Positions 11,851 through 24,153 of a stretch of DNA of 64,000 nt are shown piece by piece. Under the pieces are notes generated by a model. That model made no database searches and was not told the origin of the DNA. It saw only the letters and a list, made by a program, of their open reading frames with translations. A program made the position numbers and the translations under genes. The number at the start of each line of letters is the position of its first letter. Within the stretch, counting starts at the first letter, position 1. Source of the stretch: Emydura subglobosa (taxonomy: Eukaryota; Chordata; Testudines; Chelidae); contig ML679954.1 in NCBI GenBank assembly GCA_007922225.1, forward strand, positions 26,020,240 through 26,084,239. The letters are read 5' to 3'.

Positions 11851-13639
11851 AAAACACAAGCAGAGTGAACAATATGATAGTAGCAAACATCACCTTAATT
11901 CCATTATCTTTTTCAGGGAGGGACTATTAGTTAGGAGGAGATAAACTAAATGGAAAGAAAAGGGAAGGGAGAGGAGACGCTGAAAGAAGAGGGGTGAGAC
12001 TGTGAGGGAGGAGGCAGGAGAGAATTGGAACAAACAGCCAATCAGTGCGTAATGGTGCAAATATATTATATCCTGGTTCAAGTGATCTTACATTTCTTTA
12101 TGTATTTCTTCCTACAGAGATCTACCGTAGGCTTACACTCGACTACCTAAATGTGGTGTCAAGTGCAGTACTGTATCAGAAATGAAAACTTTTTGATGTA
12201 GTATCTTTCATAGACTCAAGATTCATTAGTAACTGGAAATGTAACCTGCTTACAGCTATGGAATTGGATAGGCAAGAAGTTCTTTAAATCGGAGCCCTTC
12301 CATTTGCAAGCTCTGCATAAAGCCAGGAAGAGGAAGTTACATCAGGGGTAGCAAAAAGCAAGTGGCTTCTAGAGAGGAAGGTTTGTGAGAGTATGAAGCG
12401 GTCACAAGGTCTCTGCTTTAGCAGTTATAATTGAATAAAGTATACATCCCCTTATGCCACCCAGAGGAAACTTGAAAGAAACTGTGAATTAACAAAGCTA
12501 GTGCATAATGGTGAACTTCAAGCAGATGACAGAATAGTAGACTAGCAGAGCCAGGTGTGTGGAAAAGCTCTTAATGTCTGTGATTGTGGTGTTTTGTTAA
12601 TAACAATTGTAAGATAAATGGGATTTTCAAATGTGCCCAGAGTGTGTGGAGTGAATGGAAATAGCAAGAAATCTGCTGCAATGACCCCAGATCTGGGCTC
12701 TTCCAGGGTGAGGACCTGAGCCAAACTGGAATCACCCAGTCTTTCTTTCAGCCCCATCCTATTTATAAAGAAAGGATTCTATGTGCTTAGGCTTCTGCTA
12801 ATTTAGGATGGAGGAGGTGGGTGGCATTGCCATTTAGAGAGAACTGTGGGAAAGAGATTCTGCATGGCCACAAGCTGTGGAAATATATAAAGAAGTTAAT
12901 CATAACAGTGATCATTAACTCCAGTGTTGTCCACACCAGGCTGTCACAGGCATGCTGCTATGGGTATGGTTGGATACAAAAAGGGATTGACAAATGATAA
13001 TCAGTGAATAATGAATCAAATTTGAATAGCCGGGGTAAGCATTTTCTTTTAAAACAGAAACCAAGGAAAGGTGTAGGCTATCAGTGATATGGCTCAGCCA
13101 AGAAGGAAAACATTTCCTATTTTAAGATGATAATTTCAGATTTTAGGTTTCCATGCGTTGATTATGGTAATCGATAAACCTAGATCAATTAAGGCTAAGT
13201 TTTTGTTTTGTAACTATGATTAGGCCAAAGTTTTTGGTTTTTTTTTTGGTCATCTAATATATAAAAATGAGGCCCTGTCTATGGAAGAAGAATCTGAGGA
13301 AGAATTAGAGGAGCCAAACCCACATGAATAGGACTGATGGGGCCATTTTATTTTTAGCAGTATTTGTTGATTATTAACAGAGTAAATACTAACGTGTTTT
13401 TCATGTGCAAGCCAGGGTCATGGGAAAGGAATTAGTGATTACTATTCTACTTAAGGATTTTTTTAAATGGCCATTGATAGGTTGTTCTTTTCCTGTAAGA
13501 TCTAATGACATATTTTGTAATTTCTGCAAAATTAAAAATAAAATGAAGCTGTCTTCCAGTAATATTGCCTTTTTCAGGGGGCTGGGGAGGGGTTCTAAAG
13601 ATGTTTAATCATATTTATTTAATTGATATATCACTGTCA
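11851..13639. other. Intergenic DNA
   Basis: No feature recognised. A purine-rich run (GGAAAGAAAAGGGAAGGGAG) lies near 11951-11970. Confidence 0.5.
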
Positions 13640-13712
13640 TCTCAGAGGCTCCAATCAGGGACCCATTGTGGAAACACAAATAGACACAGCCTCTGCCCCA
13701 AAAAGCTTACAG
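13640..13712 (+). repeat. Dispersed amniote repeat fragment
   Basis: CCAATCAGGGACCCATTGTG and 'GCCCCAAAAAGCTTACAGTT' match the family at 11710-11850, with an internal deletion of the CTGTACAAACA word. It is followed at 13717 by a MITE-like GGCCCTGATCC end. Confidence 0.5.
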
Positions 13713-14460
13713 TTTAAGGCCCTGATCCTTCTGCACAAACCAGCATGTCTATGTGGAGTCCCACTGAAATTTAATGATACTCTGAATAGGCATAAAGGTT
13801 CACCTATGGAGATCCAACAGCAGGGTCAGAGCCTAAGGGCCCAGTCCTCCAAACACTTACAAGAGTAAATAGAAAGGTCTCAGCTTGTGCAAATCCACAT
13901 AGCTCCAATAACTTCAGTGGTTTACACCACCTGAGACTCTGGCCTATGATGCGTATATGTATATTAGAATGGTACATATGTAATGGTCCCACTTTGTCCT
14001 GCCCTTCATATGCTGCATGTCTTCTTAGGCCCCAATCCTGAAATACCTATGCTCACGACTCATATTTTTATACACCTCTATACATTTTTATGTATATATG
14101 TTTTTTATCATTACTTTCAATTCCCTAGCTGCCCCTCAAACTAGCTAGTATATACTGGCTGATTTCTTTTGGGCCCTGCAGCAGAAGTGAGACTTGAAAA
14201 GGGATTTAAAGGAGGTGAGGAAAGTAGCCTTGTGGAAGCCGATAAATACCTTGACTCCATGTCCAGTTCAAATGGTTTTGGTTTTTTACACTCTTCATGT
14301 TTTAATGATTTTTTTTCCCAGTGAAGCAAACTTTAAAACTTGCACTGTTAGAAAGCAGACTGAGAGTTAGCATTTTTTTGGAGAAAGGTTGTATTGAATC
14401 CATTCTGCTTCAAACTTAAGATATCTGCATGTCTTCTATTTCTGCATTAGAGAGAAAAGG
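13713..14460. other. Intergenic DNA with MITE half-copies
   Basis: 'TAAGGCCCTGATCC' at about 13715 and 'GGGCCCAGTCCTCC' near 13838 are left ends of the palindromic family, but no clean right ends were found. The rest is unremarkable. Confidence 0.4.
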
Positions 14461-14620
14461 TGGGTAAGATAATCTCTCTTATTGGACCAACTTCTGTTGG
14501 TGAAAGAGAACAAGCTTTGAAGCTACACGTAGCTCTTCTTCTCTTTCACCAACAGAAGTTGGTCCAATAAAAGATGTTCTAATTCACCTCGTCTCTCTAA
14601 TATTCTGGGACCAACACAGC
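14461..14620. mobile_element. Foldback element with perfect 32-bp inverted repeat
   Basis: Bases 14479-14510 are the exact reverse complement of 14539-14570 (32 of 32), with a 28-bp loop. The arm starts TTATTGGACCAACTTCTG and contains GTTGGTGAAAGAGAA. 'GCTACACGTAGCTC' lies in and beside the loop. Perfect arms imply a fairly recent origin or correction. The wider family seems common in turtles and crocodilians. No coding capacity. Confidence 0.75.
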
Positions 14621-15029
14621 TAAAATAATAATGCAAACAACAATAGAGGATATATGTGCACTGACAGTTAGAGCTGGTATTCACCTCTACTTTAACTTGG
14701 AACTCTGGCAGACAAGCTCATTAAGACTTTCAATTTTTAGCTCCTGAGTATATTGATGTTTGCCAGCATGATTTTCATCTATGCTCCAGTATTAGGCTGA
14801 TGAATGATGACCTAGAAACACAAAGCAGGGCATCATGTTAATATGCTGGTAGAAAGTAATACAACTCAGAGTGTGGGATCCAGTGGAAGAAAAAGAGTGC
14901 TCAAACTGAGGCCATGGTTATGCTTATGCTGTGTCAAAGACAAGCTGAGGAGCACCACGTATTGAGCTCTAGAATGGGCACACTTTCATCTCACAGAGCA
15001 AAACATTTAAAACACAGCGATATTCACAA
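14621..15029. other. Intergenic DNA
   Basis: No feature recognised. Confidence 0.5.
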
Positions 15030-15140
15030 CATTTTCCCTCAGTTTTCTTTTGTGTAAAGTGGGAATAAATGATCCTTACCTGACTGATCGAGATGTTGCA
15101 ATGATTAATGTTAGCAAAGTTCTATGAAGATACAGAATGC
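15030..15140 (+). mobile_element. MIR SINE 3' part
   Basis: 'CCTCAGTTTTCTTTTGTGTA', AAGTGGGAATAAATGATCCT, TACCTGACTGATCGAGATGT and ATTAATGTTAGCAAAGTTCT follow MIR in order. Confidence 0.7.
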
Positions 15141-15419
15141 TGTATAATTCACCTGCTGTGTGAACTGTTCACACAACACACTGAACTGAGCCCAAACTAG
15201 GATTGGTTTTATTCTTTTCTATTTGTGAACTTCAGCCAGGTTCAGGAACAGTTAGAAAAATCCAATCTCTTGTGCACATTTGCTAGGAGATCCCTGGAAG
15301 TTATGTAGCATGAAGACTAAGAATGCAGAGACATTTTAATTTCAGAAAGCTAGAATGAGTGGGAGTATTTTCTTGCAGCCCTGGAGCTGGTAAGAAACTG
15401 CAGCTGGTAAGAAACTTCC

Positions 15420-15690
15420 TGGTGGAAAAAAATTTTTCATTGGAAAATGCAGATTAATTGAAAGCAAAACATTTTGCTGAAATATATGTTTTATGCAATT
15501 TCATTTTGGGAGGGGAAAGTGGAGAAAAAAGTATTTTGATAAGAGTGAGACATTCCATTTTAGCATTTCTGGAATGAAATGTTTTGATTTTTTGTTTAGA
15601 AATTTATTTTATATTAAAAAATGTTAATATGTCAAGTTGAAACATAACATTTAGATCAATCCAAGGCAATTTTTTTCTCCAGAACTTTAT
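15420..15690. repeat. AT-rich foldback-type repeat
   Basis: AAAACATTTTGCTGAAAT, GGAATGAAATGTTTTGATTT and AAAAAATTTTTCATTGG words resemble the block at 57.71-58.095 kb. It is more decayed. Bounds are approximate. Confidence 0.35.
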
Positions 15691-16285
15691 TTGGGGAGGG
15701 AAAAGAATTCAGAACTGTGCAAGTTCCTGTGAAATAGAAAATCCCATTTCCCTCCAAATCTATATGCCATGCTTCCTCCAGAAGTCTGGGACAGTTTTTC
15801 TGCTAGCCTCCCAAAAAGCCTTTTGGAGGCAGACAGTAGCCACCCAGAGGAAGATATGTAGCACAATAGACCTGTCCGGGCCTCCTGGTCATTCCTCCTA
15901 TCAGCAAATGTTGAGTGGGGGTGGTAAGTATGAAGTCTCTACATTTTGTCTCTGTCAGCAATACAGTTCTGAAATAACTTTTTATAACTCAAAGTAATTA
16001 GTTGGCTATTTTATAGCATTAGTGTTACCTGATCAGAAATATGCAGAATATATATGTATATATATATTATGTCTCTTATATGGTATTTTAGTTTATACAA
16101 GTAGAGAAATGTCTACTGAATAATTTTCCACCTTTAACTGTTTCATAAAGACTTTAGGGAGAGAGTGGTTTTATAGCACGAGGGAAGACAGTGGAATAGC
16201 TATTGTATGTGATCACTGTAAAGTATAGAAGAGATTACAGATATAATGCAAAAATGGTTTCCTGTTATCAGTGTCTACTTTAAAG
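15691..16285. other. Intergenic AT-rich DNA
   Basis: It includes an AT dinucleotide tract at about 16048-16068 (ATATATGTATATATATAT). Nothing else recognised. Confidence 0.5.
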
Positions 16286-16380
16286 TGAAACTCACTCCAG
16301 TGCAGGGGATCAGTCCAAACCCCTATGCACCACATCAAAACTGGAGCTTCTTTAGGCCCCCTGCACTGGAATGAATTTCA
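16286..16380. mobile_element. Short foldback MITE
   Basis: TGAAACTCACTCCAGTGCAG at the left is mirrored by TGAAATTCATTCCAGTGCAG read inverted from the right. The exact shared run is TCCAGTGCAGGGG. The element is about 95 bp. Confidence 0.65.
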
Positions 16381-19300
16381 GACAATGAAAACATCAAACA
16401 CAAGATGGCTAGTTGGTTTTGTGTTTGTTTTTGTTTGCAGAGTTACTAGCACTCCAAAGCTTTTGAGTTCATAATAGTGCAATTGCTGTAATCATATTAT
16501 ATAATTTTCTTGAACTGAATTACAAAGTTTAGGGCAGGCTGCCAGATATGAGATATGTTTCAGAATGTGGTTTTCTGGAATGAGAAGGTAAACGTTCTGC
16601 TAGTTGCTTCTGGAAAAAAAAGGAAGCCTATTCATCCACATGGGAACTCCATTTTAGCATTCTTGGGTGGCCATTTTATCCTTCAAAATTTTTAGCTGAG
16701 AATAAAGCCTAAATGGGAATCTTCACAGAAAATGTTTCCCTAGATTGAGCTTGAAAACTGTGGTTATGAAACACACTGAAAATTGCCTCCCAGGAAAGAG
16801 GTAATTCAAATCATCTGCAAATTCTGAGAGGCTGCTCTGGTTAAATCAATTTTGTCTCTTTAACAATGACATAGACAATGCCAAAGTGTGCCCTTATATA
16901 CCCGTGAAAAACCCATGGATTTTATTGGGGTTGTATAAGTGTAATTAAAGATGAACTTCAGCCCACAGAGGTTTAGTAAAAAGTCCTGGAATACTCAAAT
17001 GACATTTCTTTCCAAAATGCAGTAGGAAGCAAATTTAAGGAGTTTGTGTTTCACACAAACTCAGTAACTTCATTTTTCTCTAGGATTTATAGTTTTGATA
17101 TTAACTATAGCTTTATGCTAGAGTGATTAGGGGCCCATCTCTGTAGAGGCACGTAAAATTTTGATTTTTTTATATCTGTTTTAGTCTGCTGAAGTGAAAT
17201 AGCAATTTTAGAACAAATGCTACATTCATTGTTGATCTAGATTAATGTGTCCATTAAGGTTGCAGAGAAGGAATGAAAGACCATTATGTTTTCACAAGTT
17301 TTGATTTGATCTCTGTCATTGCAGATAATGACCCTGTATATTTATTAATTTCACTTGGAATATTTTTTATGTATTGTAAATGAGTAATTCTGCTTTTCAA
17401 TAAAGTACAAGAAAGTCTAAAAGATGTAAAATGTGTATGTTCAGGAAGTGTAGTGGTCTTGAGCTTCATTTTTGTTTCACTTTTCTAGTACTGAACACAT
17501 ATATGCTCCGTCAGTAAAGAGAGATAATAATCTTAGCACCTTTCTCTGAGAATTTTCTAAATTTTTTGCACGTTTAAATTTTTACCTATAACATTCTTTG
17601 GCCTAGACCGAATTACAATTTTTCACCATGATTTTGTACGTGATTAGAGGCCCTGTCACTTTATCTAGTTACAAATAGCGTAGTTCAATTTTTGTCCATG
17701 CCACACCTTCTCTGCCATTACAACGGTTTGTGCATCCAGACCTACCCTGCTACCATGTCTGTGCCTTCTGGGAAAATCTTGGCAGCTATCCCATCGTGTC
17801 TTAGCAGGGAATAGAGTACCCAGAGGACATACACATACTTTCACCAGCAGCTGGTCGAGTAGGGCAGTATGAGATGTCCTGCTCTATGGCGAACTGGGAG
17901 GAAGGAGTATTAGCCAGACTGGTTACTCAAATATGGTCAAGATTCCTGACTGCACTGCAAAATATACAAAACCAAAAACAGTTACAGGAAGAAGATAGTG
18001 ATATACTGATCATACAAAATCTCTAATAGGAACAAAATGTAATTACCTAACCACTGTTACTAACCAGATTTTAATTCTGTGTGTGGATACATGCACGTAA
18101 CTAGTCCAGTGGACTTCAATAAAATTAAGCCTGTGCATTAATATTTGGCGCATCAGGCTCTTGGTTAAAGTTTTAGTATGGATAGGGCCCTTTTGCAGTT
18201 GTACATGAAAAGGAAAATGAAGTAGGAACCTTAATTAAAAGCCACCTCCTGTTTTGTCTGTGAGCTATGTATACGACAGTGTGCCACGAGTCTGGATTAG
18301 GAACACCCCTGGGCACCAGTGTTCTACTGTTCCTGTCCAGTTCTGATGGAACAAGATGAGGTGGTCTTGAAAATTCATTCAGTGTGACTGTTCCCATTTT
18401 TCACATCCTGCTTCTCCAAATGCAGTCATGAATTATGGCACCAGACCCTGGAATCTTCAGCCAAGCAATTAGTCAACAGCAGCTGTCAATGAAGCAAAAA
18501 CTGAGCTGGTAAATAATTTTCTTAGACATTATCTTTTCATTCTGACAATAAACTAGGTGTTTCTAAAGTCTAACTGTTTAATAATCTTTGCCGTTAAGTA
18601 GTGCTTAAATGGTATGAAAAAAATTGGGTCTCTACCAAAATCTGAGAACAGTCGTTTTGGTAAAACAGTGTTTAAAGTGCAACCCTCGGTGACCTAGTTC
18701 AACTGAAAAAAAATTTTTTTCCCCAGGTCTGTGACCCCTTGCAGCCTCCCTTCCCCACTTTAAGCACTGCTGTTAAGGGTCAAATCCTGTTCCTCCTACA
18801 GAGGATCCATTGCAGTGGAACTTCTAAAGTACGGCCAGAGGAATGCCTGACAAGCACTGGAACTATGGAGCACCAGTTCAGTTATTGGACAGATATAAAC
18901 CCTGTTGAATAGTTCCAGAGGTGCTTCACAGTCTGAAGGAGAGGATTACTCCCTCTGTTTCTCATGAGCATGAGGTCACTGCCCAGTCCAGCTTCTGAGG
19001 CTGAATGCTGATATGAAGATTTGGCCCTAGCATCCCATTAGTGAATGAGTGTAAAAATGGAAGTAGATTTGCAGTTTTCTTTACTTACATATTCACAGAT
19101 CACTTGGCAGGATATTTGGTCCCAGAACTTAAAGATCTCCAACCAGTAGGCCAATATTACAGCAACTAAATTCTCGCACATTGAAGGGCCAGAATCTGTT
19201 CTCATTGCCACCAGAATAAATCAATTGTAACTCCGTTGACTTGATGTGTGAGAGCTGAATTTGGCGCTAAAATATTTTCCTCACATGTTTTCCACTTTGT

Positions 19301-19604
19301 ATATTTAAAAATTCTAAGTCCTATCTTGGAAATGACACCTTGTGAAATTCGCTTCTTTATCTGCTAGCATCTTCAGAGCAATCTATTTAATACAAAAATA
19401 GTGCTGATGTTCGCTTTTCTCAAAAAGCTGTGGTGTCTTACTAGTAAAGCTGGCCACAATACAAGAATTCTGTTCTACAAAAACATCAAGCTTTTGACCT
19501 TCCATATTGGGTGGTTTTTCATTCCACATCAGAACGAAAACATAGACCTTTCAAAATTGTTTGTATTCATTGTTCCAGAGAAACACACTGACTCTATAGC
19601 TGGG
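16381..19604. other. Intergenic AT-rich DNA
   Basis: No gene recognised. A degenerate 'GGGCCAGAATCTG' end near 19188 and 'GAGCTGAATTTGGCGC' near 19252 may be a worn MITE. AAAGTGCAACCC and TTTTTCCCC words near 18680-18730 may also be old repeat. Confidence 0.5.
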
Positions 19605-19680
19605 TGGTTAAGGCACTCCCCTGAGATCAAGAAGACCCAGTTTCAAGCCCTGCTCCAAGTCAGGCAGGGCAGGTCCTTGA
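19605..19680 (+). mobile_element. tRNA-derived SINE-like fragment
   Basis: TAGCTGGGTGGTTAAGGCAC resembles a pol III A box, and CCCAGTTTCAAGCCCTGC resembles a B box, spaced as in a tRNA. The acceptor stem does not pair well, so it is a SINE remnant and not a tRNA gene. Confidence 0.5.
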
Positions 19681-19977
19681 ACATCCTAGGTGAGGGCTCT
19701 AAATATATTGTTATTCTAGGGTATCAAAACCAATATGTTTCAGCAAAAAGGTTCGATTTTGTTGAATCAGGATTTTCTGACAAAAACATTTTGTCAAATT
19801 TCCAACCACCTCTCCTGGTCTTATGCCACCCATGCAGCATTATTGTAAACAGCTACAGCTGAAGATTCAATAGTGATGTCTAAACAGTCTTGCGGAACGT
19901 GACAGTAGGGAATAACAAAATCTATCTTAAGTTACAACATCTAATGCACTACATTTTTGCTGTTAATAAATGATACA
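19681..19977. other. Intergenic DNA
   Basis: No feature recognised. A 153-codon frame ending at 19862 shows no familiar domain and partly consists of the SINE-like fragment. Confidence 0.5.
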
Positions 19978-20800
19978 TTATTTTGGGCAAGACCTAGTGT
20001 CCCTTGTGTAACCCTTCTGCAAGTCAGCAGCAACAAAGGCCAGGTTCAATATCCAGGGGTTCCTTTCAACAATACAACACAAAATCTGCTCGAGCCCCCC
20101 ACCCAGTAACCTGAGACAATTACACACCACCCCCTGGGCACCTACTTTCCCTCGCACAAGCACAGAGGCTGAGTGTAGAAAAGAGACTTTTAATAAAAAG
20201 AGGAAAAACAACACAGCATTAACTTGGGAAAACGCTGCAAGCAGGATTCACATGCATAAAACCATGAACAAAACACTCACTCCAGAGTACGTGGGGCATT
20301 TTCCTTTTACTTCACCTTCTTAAATCCAGCAATAAGAAGTTCTTTTAATATGCCCCTCCCTTCATAGCACCCCACTCATAGGTGTTGTCCTTAGTCAGGA
20401 CAGACCCAGAATCTAGAGGTGTAGCTGCAGAGTTCACCCCCGGGGGGGGGGAGGGGGGAAAGAAGGCACCTTGCTCCCTCTGCCATCCAGCTGCTCTGCT
20501 GGCCTCTGTGCCAGCCGCCCTGCTGGGTGCTCGTTGCTCCACAAGCTGCTCTGTGAGTTGCCCACTATCTGCCCTACCAGCTGTTCTGCCAGCCAGTCTA
20601 CTGCACACCATCACCATCTGCTGCCACCTGCTTCTCCACTGTGACCTCTGTGGGTTGGTCTCTTGAGATTCCACCCAGCTCTCTGATTCTCTGCTCTCAG
20701 TGTTTTCAGCTCTTAGTGGGTGAACCTCAGTGCTGAAGCTGGGCAGGTGTGCTGCCCCACAGTAGATGGAGGTCAGCTCTAGTAAGCACTTACAAAACAA
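19978..20800 (-). repeat. Dispersed repeat, possibly LTR-related
   Basis: A clearly bounded block of different composition. The minus strand contains 'TTTATTAAAAGTCTC' followed by TTTTCTACACTCAGCCTCTG and 'GGTGTGTAATTGTC', words I associate with a turtle repeat. The other half is GC-rich, with runs of CTGCT, a G10-A-G6 tract at 20442-20458, and overlapping open frames on both strands (20345-20800 and 20382-20666). Those frames are Ala/Ser/Leu/Cys-rich with no domain. No matching long terminal repeats were located, so LTR status is a guess. Confidence 0.4.
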
Positions 20801-21540
20801 AAGACCCCTAATGGAATCTTAATTAGCTCTATCTTTGACTAGCGAGAATGGGAGGATAGGCAGAGCCTACACTTCCAGGCAGAAACAGTGCAAAGAGCAG
20901 CCTCTGCATGTCCCCCACCAGGGGTTGGGGAATGGGGAAGCAGGGGCAAAGAATGGGTGAAGTCCTTCACTTATTTTACCAGCTGAGCTGGTGTGGAGTG
21001 GGAAATAATCTGTGCTAGGTACAAGACTGGCAGGTTACATCCCCCCAGGGGCAAGGGGGAGCTATGGACCAAATTGTGACCAAATTTTAATTAAAGTGAT
21101 TATGCATCTGCTTTTCAGCTCCACACAGTATCAGTTGTTCATTACAAAGTCTCTGTTTGGACTTTGAATCTGAAGGAAGACGATAGTGGCACAATTCAAT
21201 ATCTGTTAAGTGCTGCCTTGGGCATATCAAAGAAAAAACAACTATGGCTAGGGCAAAGGGATTGTATAATTGCATTGTTTCCTTGCTCTTGTGTAGTAAC
21301 TCCTGAAGAAATAATAGTTTGCATAGAATGAAAGAATCCTGCAACTTTGAAGGAGGGTGCTGACAATCCATGGATACAGAAAACAGGGTTTGCTTAGGGT
21401 GAACTCTCTGCAATGAAATCCTCTTAGCGATGGTTTCAGCTAGAGAATGTGAAGCGGAGCTGATTAGAAAACAGGTAGGAATCGCAAAAATTTCCATTTT
21501 AATTTTGAATCCATTTTTGGACCAACTGGAATGCACAGGA
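20801..21540. other. Intergenic DNA
   Basis: A 149-codon minus-strand frame (21087-21536) has no recognisable domain. The GC-richer part at 20840-21060 may extend the repeat on its left. Confidence 0.4.
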
Positions 21541-21680
21541 TGTGGTATAACTATTATTATTTATTTGGATTTCATAGTGTCTGTAGCCCCAATCAGACCG
21601 GAATTCCATTGTGTTAAGCACTTTGGAAACAATGTTTAGAAGGAGAGCCTGTTCCAAAAAGCTTGCAATCAAACTTCTAG
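21541..21680 (+). repeat. Dispersed amniote repeat
   Basis: AGCCCCAATCAGACCGGAAT, TCCATTGTGTTAAGCACTTT and CCAAAAAGCTTGCAATC match the family at 11710-11850 in order. Confidence 0.5.
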
Positions 21681-22849
21681 AAAGTTATTTGCAGCCCTAG
21701 GGTTTGCAGAATCAGTGTCTAAATTAAGACAAGATGCAACAAACAAACTGTGGGAATGAGACAGGCAGAGAGAGGGTAGATGAAGATGGTTACTTAACAC
21801 TGCTGAACACAATTAGCAGAATTTTTTTCTACACATATAAATAAAAAATGAGTCAGTGATATCAAGTAATTCCTACTGCCTACCTGAACATAGGTCCAAT
21901 TTAAGTAGGTTTTCTTAGCATGAAACAAAGGTGTTTTGATTCCTATAGTAGTTTAGCATAGATTTAATTATGCCAGTTCCAGCAAGATGACTGTTCTGTA
22001 CCCACTGTCCCACCATGGAAATCTTTGTTCCAGTTCAGTGATTTATGCTCATAAGAGAGGAGAAAATAGAAAAACAGTAGGAGATTCATCTACTTCACTC
22101 CTGATCATTGAATGGCAAGCAGCCTCTTCCATTGGAACTGTTAACATTGTTTGGAAATTTTTTTTTTTTAAACCTTCTAGAAATATTTTTATGCATTATG
22201 TGCATATGTATGTTGTTCTATTGTGATTGCTTGCTTGCATGGGCATATAGTGTAGGCAGAAGCTGCACCTAAAAGATGATTCAGTTAGTGAGCATCAAAC
22301 AGGGAACAGACATATATATGCTTAGCTTCTCAAAAGAACTGAACAATAAGTATTTTTCCAAGACAGAATTCCCTATCCAGTCAGTGAAGCAGAACTTACA
22401 TTACCTGTAACAGCGCCATCCGGTGACTTCCACTAATTTTACATATATCTGTCTTTTTAAAAATATACCAAACGAACAGTAGAGAACTGATATTTAGTTT
22501 AGTTCAGAACAAGACTTAGAGCCTTAAACATCCTCTGGGTGACACAGAGAGTTAGAAAGCAAGGAACAACGGATACCTTCTCAGTGTCCAGTATTGTCAA
22601 TAAAGAATTGTATTCATTACAAACTATTCTGCATCTTTATGCCACAAGAGGCCATACATACCTTTTTCAAATTGATATAGATGCCGATATTAAAAGAAGT
22701 ACTGTATGCTGCGATCTTTCTATCTTAGATTCTTACATTGGTATGCATCACTTTAGTATGTCCCAGACACTTCCCAAGTGTTCAAAAACAACTCTCGTGA
22801 TCTGTCTCTTTCTTAAGGGTTTCTATCTCCATTTCTCTCAAATCTTATT
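21681..22849. other. Intergenic DNA
   Basis: No gene recognised. A 155-codon plus-strand frame at 22539-23006 runs into the repeat at 22850 and lacks any known domain. Confidence 0.5.
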
Positions 22850-23080
22850 GGTAGCTAGGACCAATTCCATGAAGACATTTAAAAATGAGGACAGTGACCT
22901 TGAATTGGACTTTGTATTCAATGGAGAGCCAGTGCTGAGAACAGAGCTTTGGGTTGATGTGTCCCAGAGACCTGTGTTGCTGAGAATGCAGGTTGTCATG
23001 TTCTAAAACAAGCTGGAGCTTTTTTAGGGCATTGAAGTTCATCATAGATATTGAGAATTTCAGTAGTCTAGCTCAGGCCC
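22850..23080 (+). repeat. Old dispersed repeat fragment (LINE 3' region?)
   Basis: 'ACCTTGAATTGGACTTTGTA', 'GGAGAGCCAGTGCTGAGAAC', 'AACAAGCTGGAGCTTTTTTA' and ATTTCAGTAGTCTAGCTC follow the order of an amniote interspersed repeat I recognise only in outline. The family name is not certain. Confidence 0.4.
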
Positions 23081-24114
23081 TAGGTACCCCTGTGTTCATA
23101 CCCAACACACTACTGCAATGATATTTGCACAAAATATGCCTTGTGAGCTATCATTTGAAAAAAACAACAACAAATAACACGCTGATCAGTAATGTCTATT
23201 GTGAAATGTTTAATAATGCTGTGCGTGGCATTATGGATACTCACTGTTACGCTTTAAAGTCTGTGACTAGAAGATGTTTAAACCAGGTATGTCAAGGGGA
23301 GTAGATAAGGTTTTCTCTGGACAAAGGAAAGAGTCCAACACCTCAAACCAGGTGCAGTCAAATTTAATAGGCTACTGATTTGTATCAAAGGTAGAAGGTA
23401 GAGAACATTTGAATTGTAAAATCGCAGCGGGAAGCATTACATGGGAGCACACCAGGGGACACCTTAATCAAAATGGAGTCAGCCCTCAGGAGGAAACAGC
23501 AGACTGAACCCCAAGGGATCAATTTAGCTTTGGAAATAAAGGCAAATTTTGAGATATAAGGACACATGGAAAGATTAAGTTATTCTTCACTTGAGGAGAC
23601 ACAGAAAAGTGCCTTAGACTCTGTGGGGATCCTGGTTAAGAGTTAGCAAGCTATTACTGGAAAAAGAAGATTGGTGAGCAAACTACCTTGAATAAAGACT
23701 GTAACTTGTTAAGATAGGTCTTAGTCCTCAGAGAGCATATTTTCACTTTTATTTGTTTGCAAACCTTTCTATCTTTATACCTTTTGCTTGGTATGACTTA
23801 ATCTTTAAAGGCCTTTTATTTATTTTTAGCCTTTTATTAATACATGTATTTTATTTTTACTATAAGCCAACTGAGTGCTGTGTTGCAAGGGAAGGGTGTG
23901 TTTATCCCAGTTAAGTTAATAACTGTAACAGGGCGACTCTTTAAAAGATCAGCAAACTAATATCTGCTGTAAATATACAATGATAAGTGCTGTGCATTGC
24001 AGAGACACATCTCAGAGGAATTGGGGGCTGGACTTCTCTCACTGTTATCTTCTAGGCAAGGTTGAGACTGGCAGACTCTCAAGAAGTTTGCTGGGAAGAG
24101 AGACAGTGATGTGG
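23081..24114. other. Intergenic DNA
   Basis: No feature recognised. Confidence 0.5.
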
Positions 24115-24153
24115 CACAGTCTAATCTCCTGATACACAGTCTAATCTCCAGCA
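24115..24153. repeat. Two-copy tandem duplication (about 20 bp)
   Basis: CACAGTCTAATCTCC occurs twice in direct succession, separated by TGATA. It is a small local slippage duplication. Confidence 0.7.

Noticed and set aside
19605..19680. Functional tRNA gene
   Set aside because: There is no convincing cloverleaf; the B box is altered and the ends do not pair.
19401..19862. 153-codon plus-strand frame
   Set aside because: It overlaps a tRNA-derived SINE-like fragment and shows no protein family features.
22539..23006. 155-codon plus-strand frame
   Set aside because: Its 3' third is a dispersed repeat and the rest has no recognisable domain.
24115..24153. CRISPR-like or satellite repeat
   Set aside because: Only two short direct copies exist, consistent with local slippage in a vertebrate genome.
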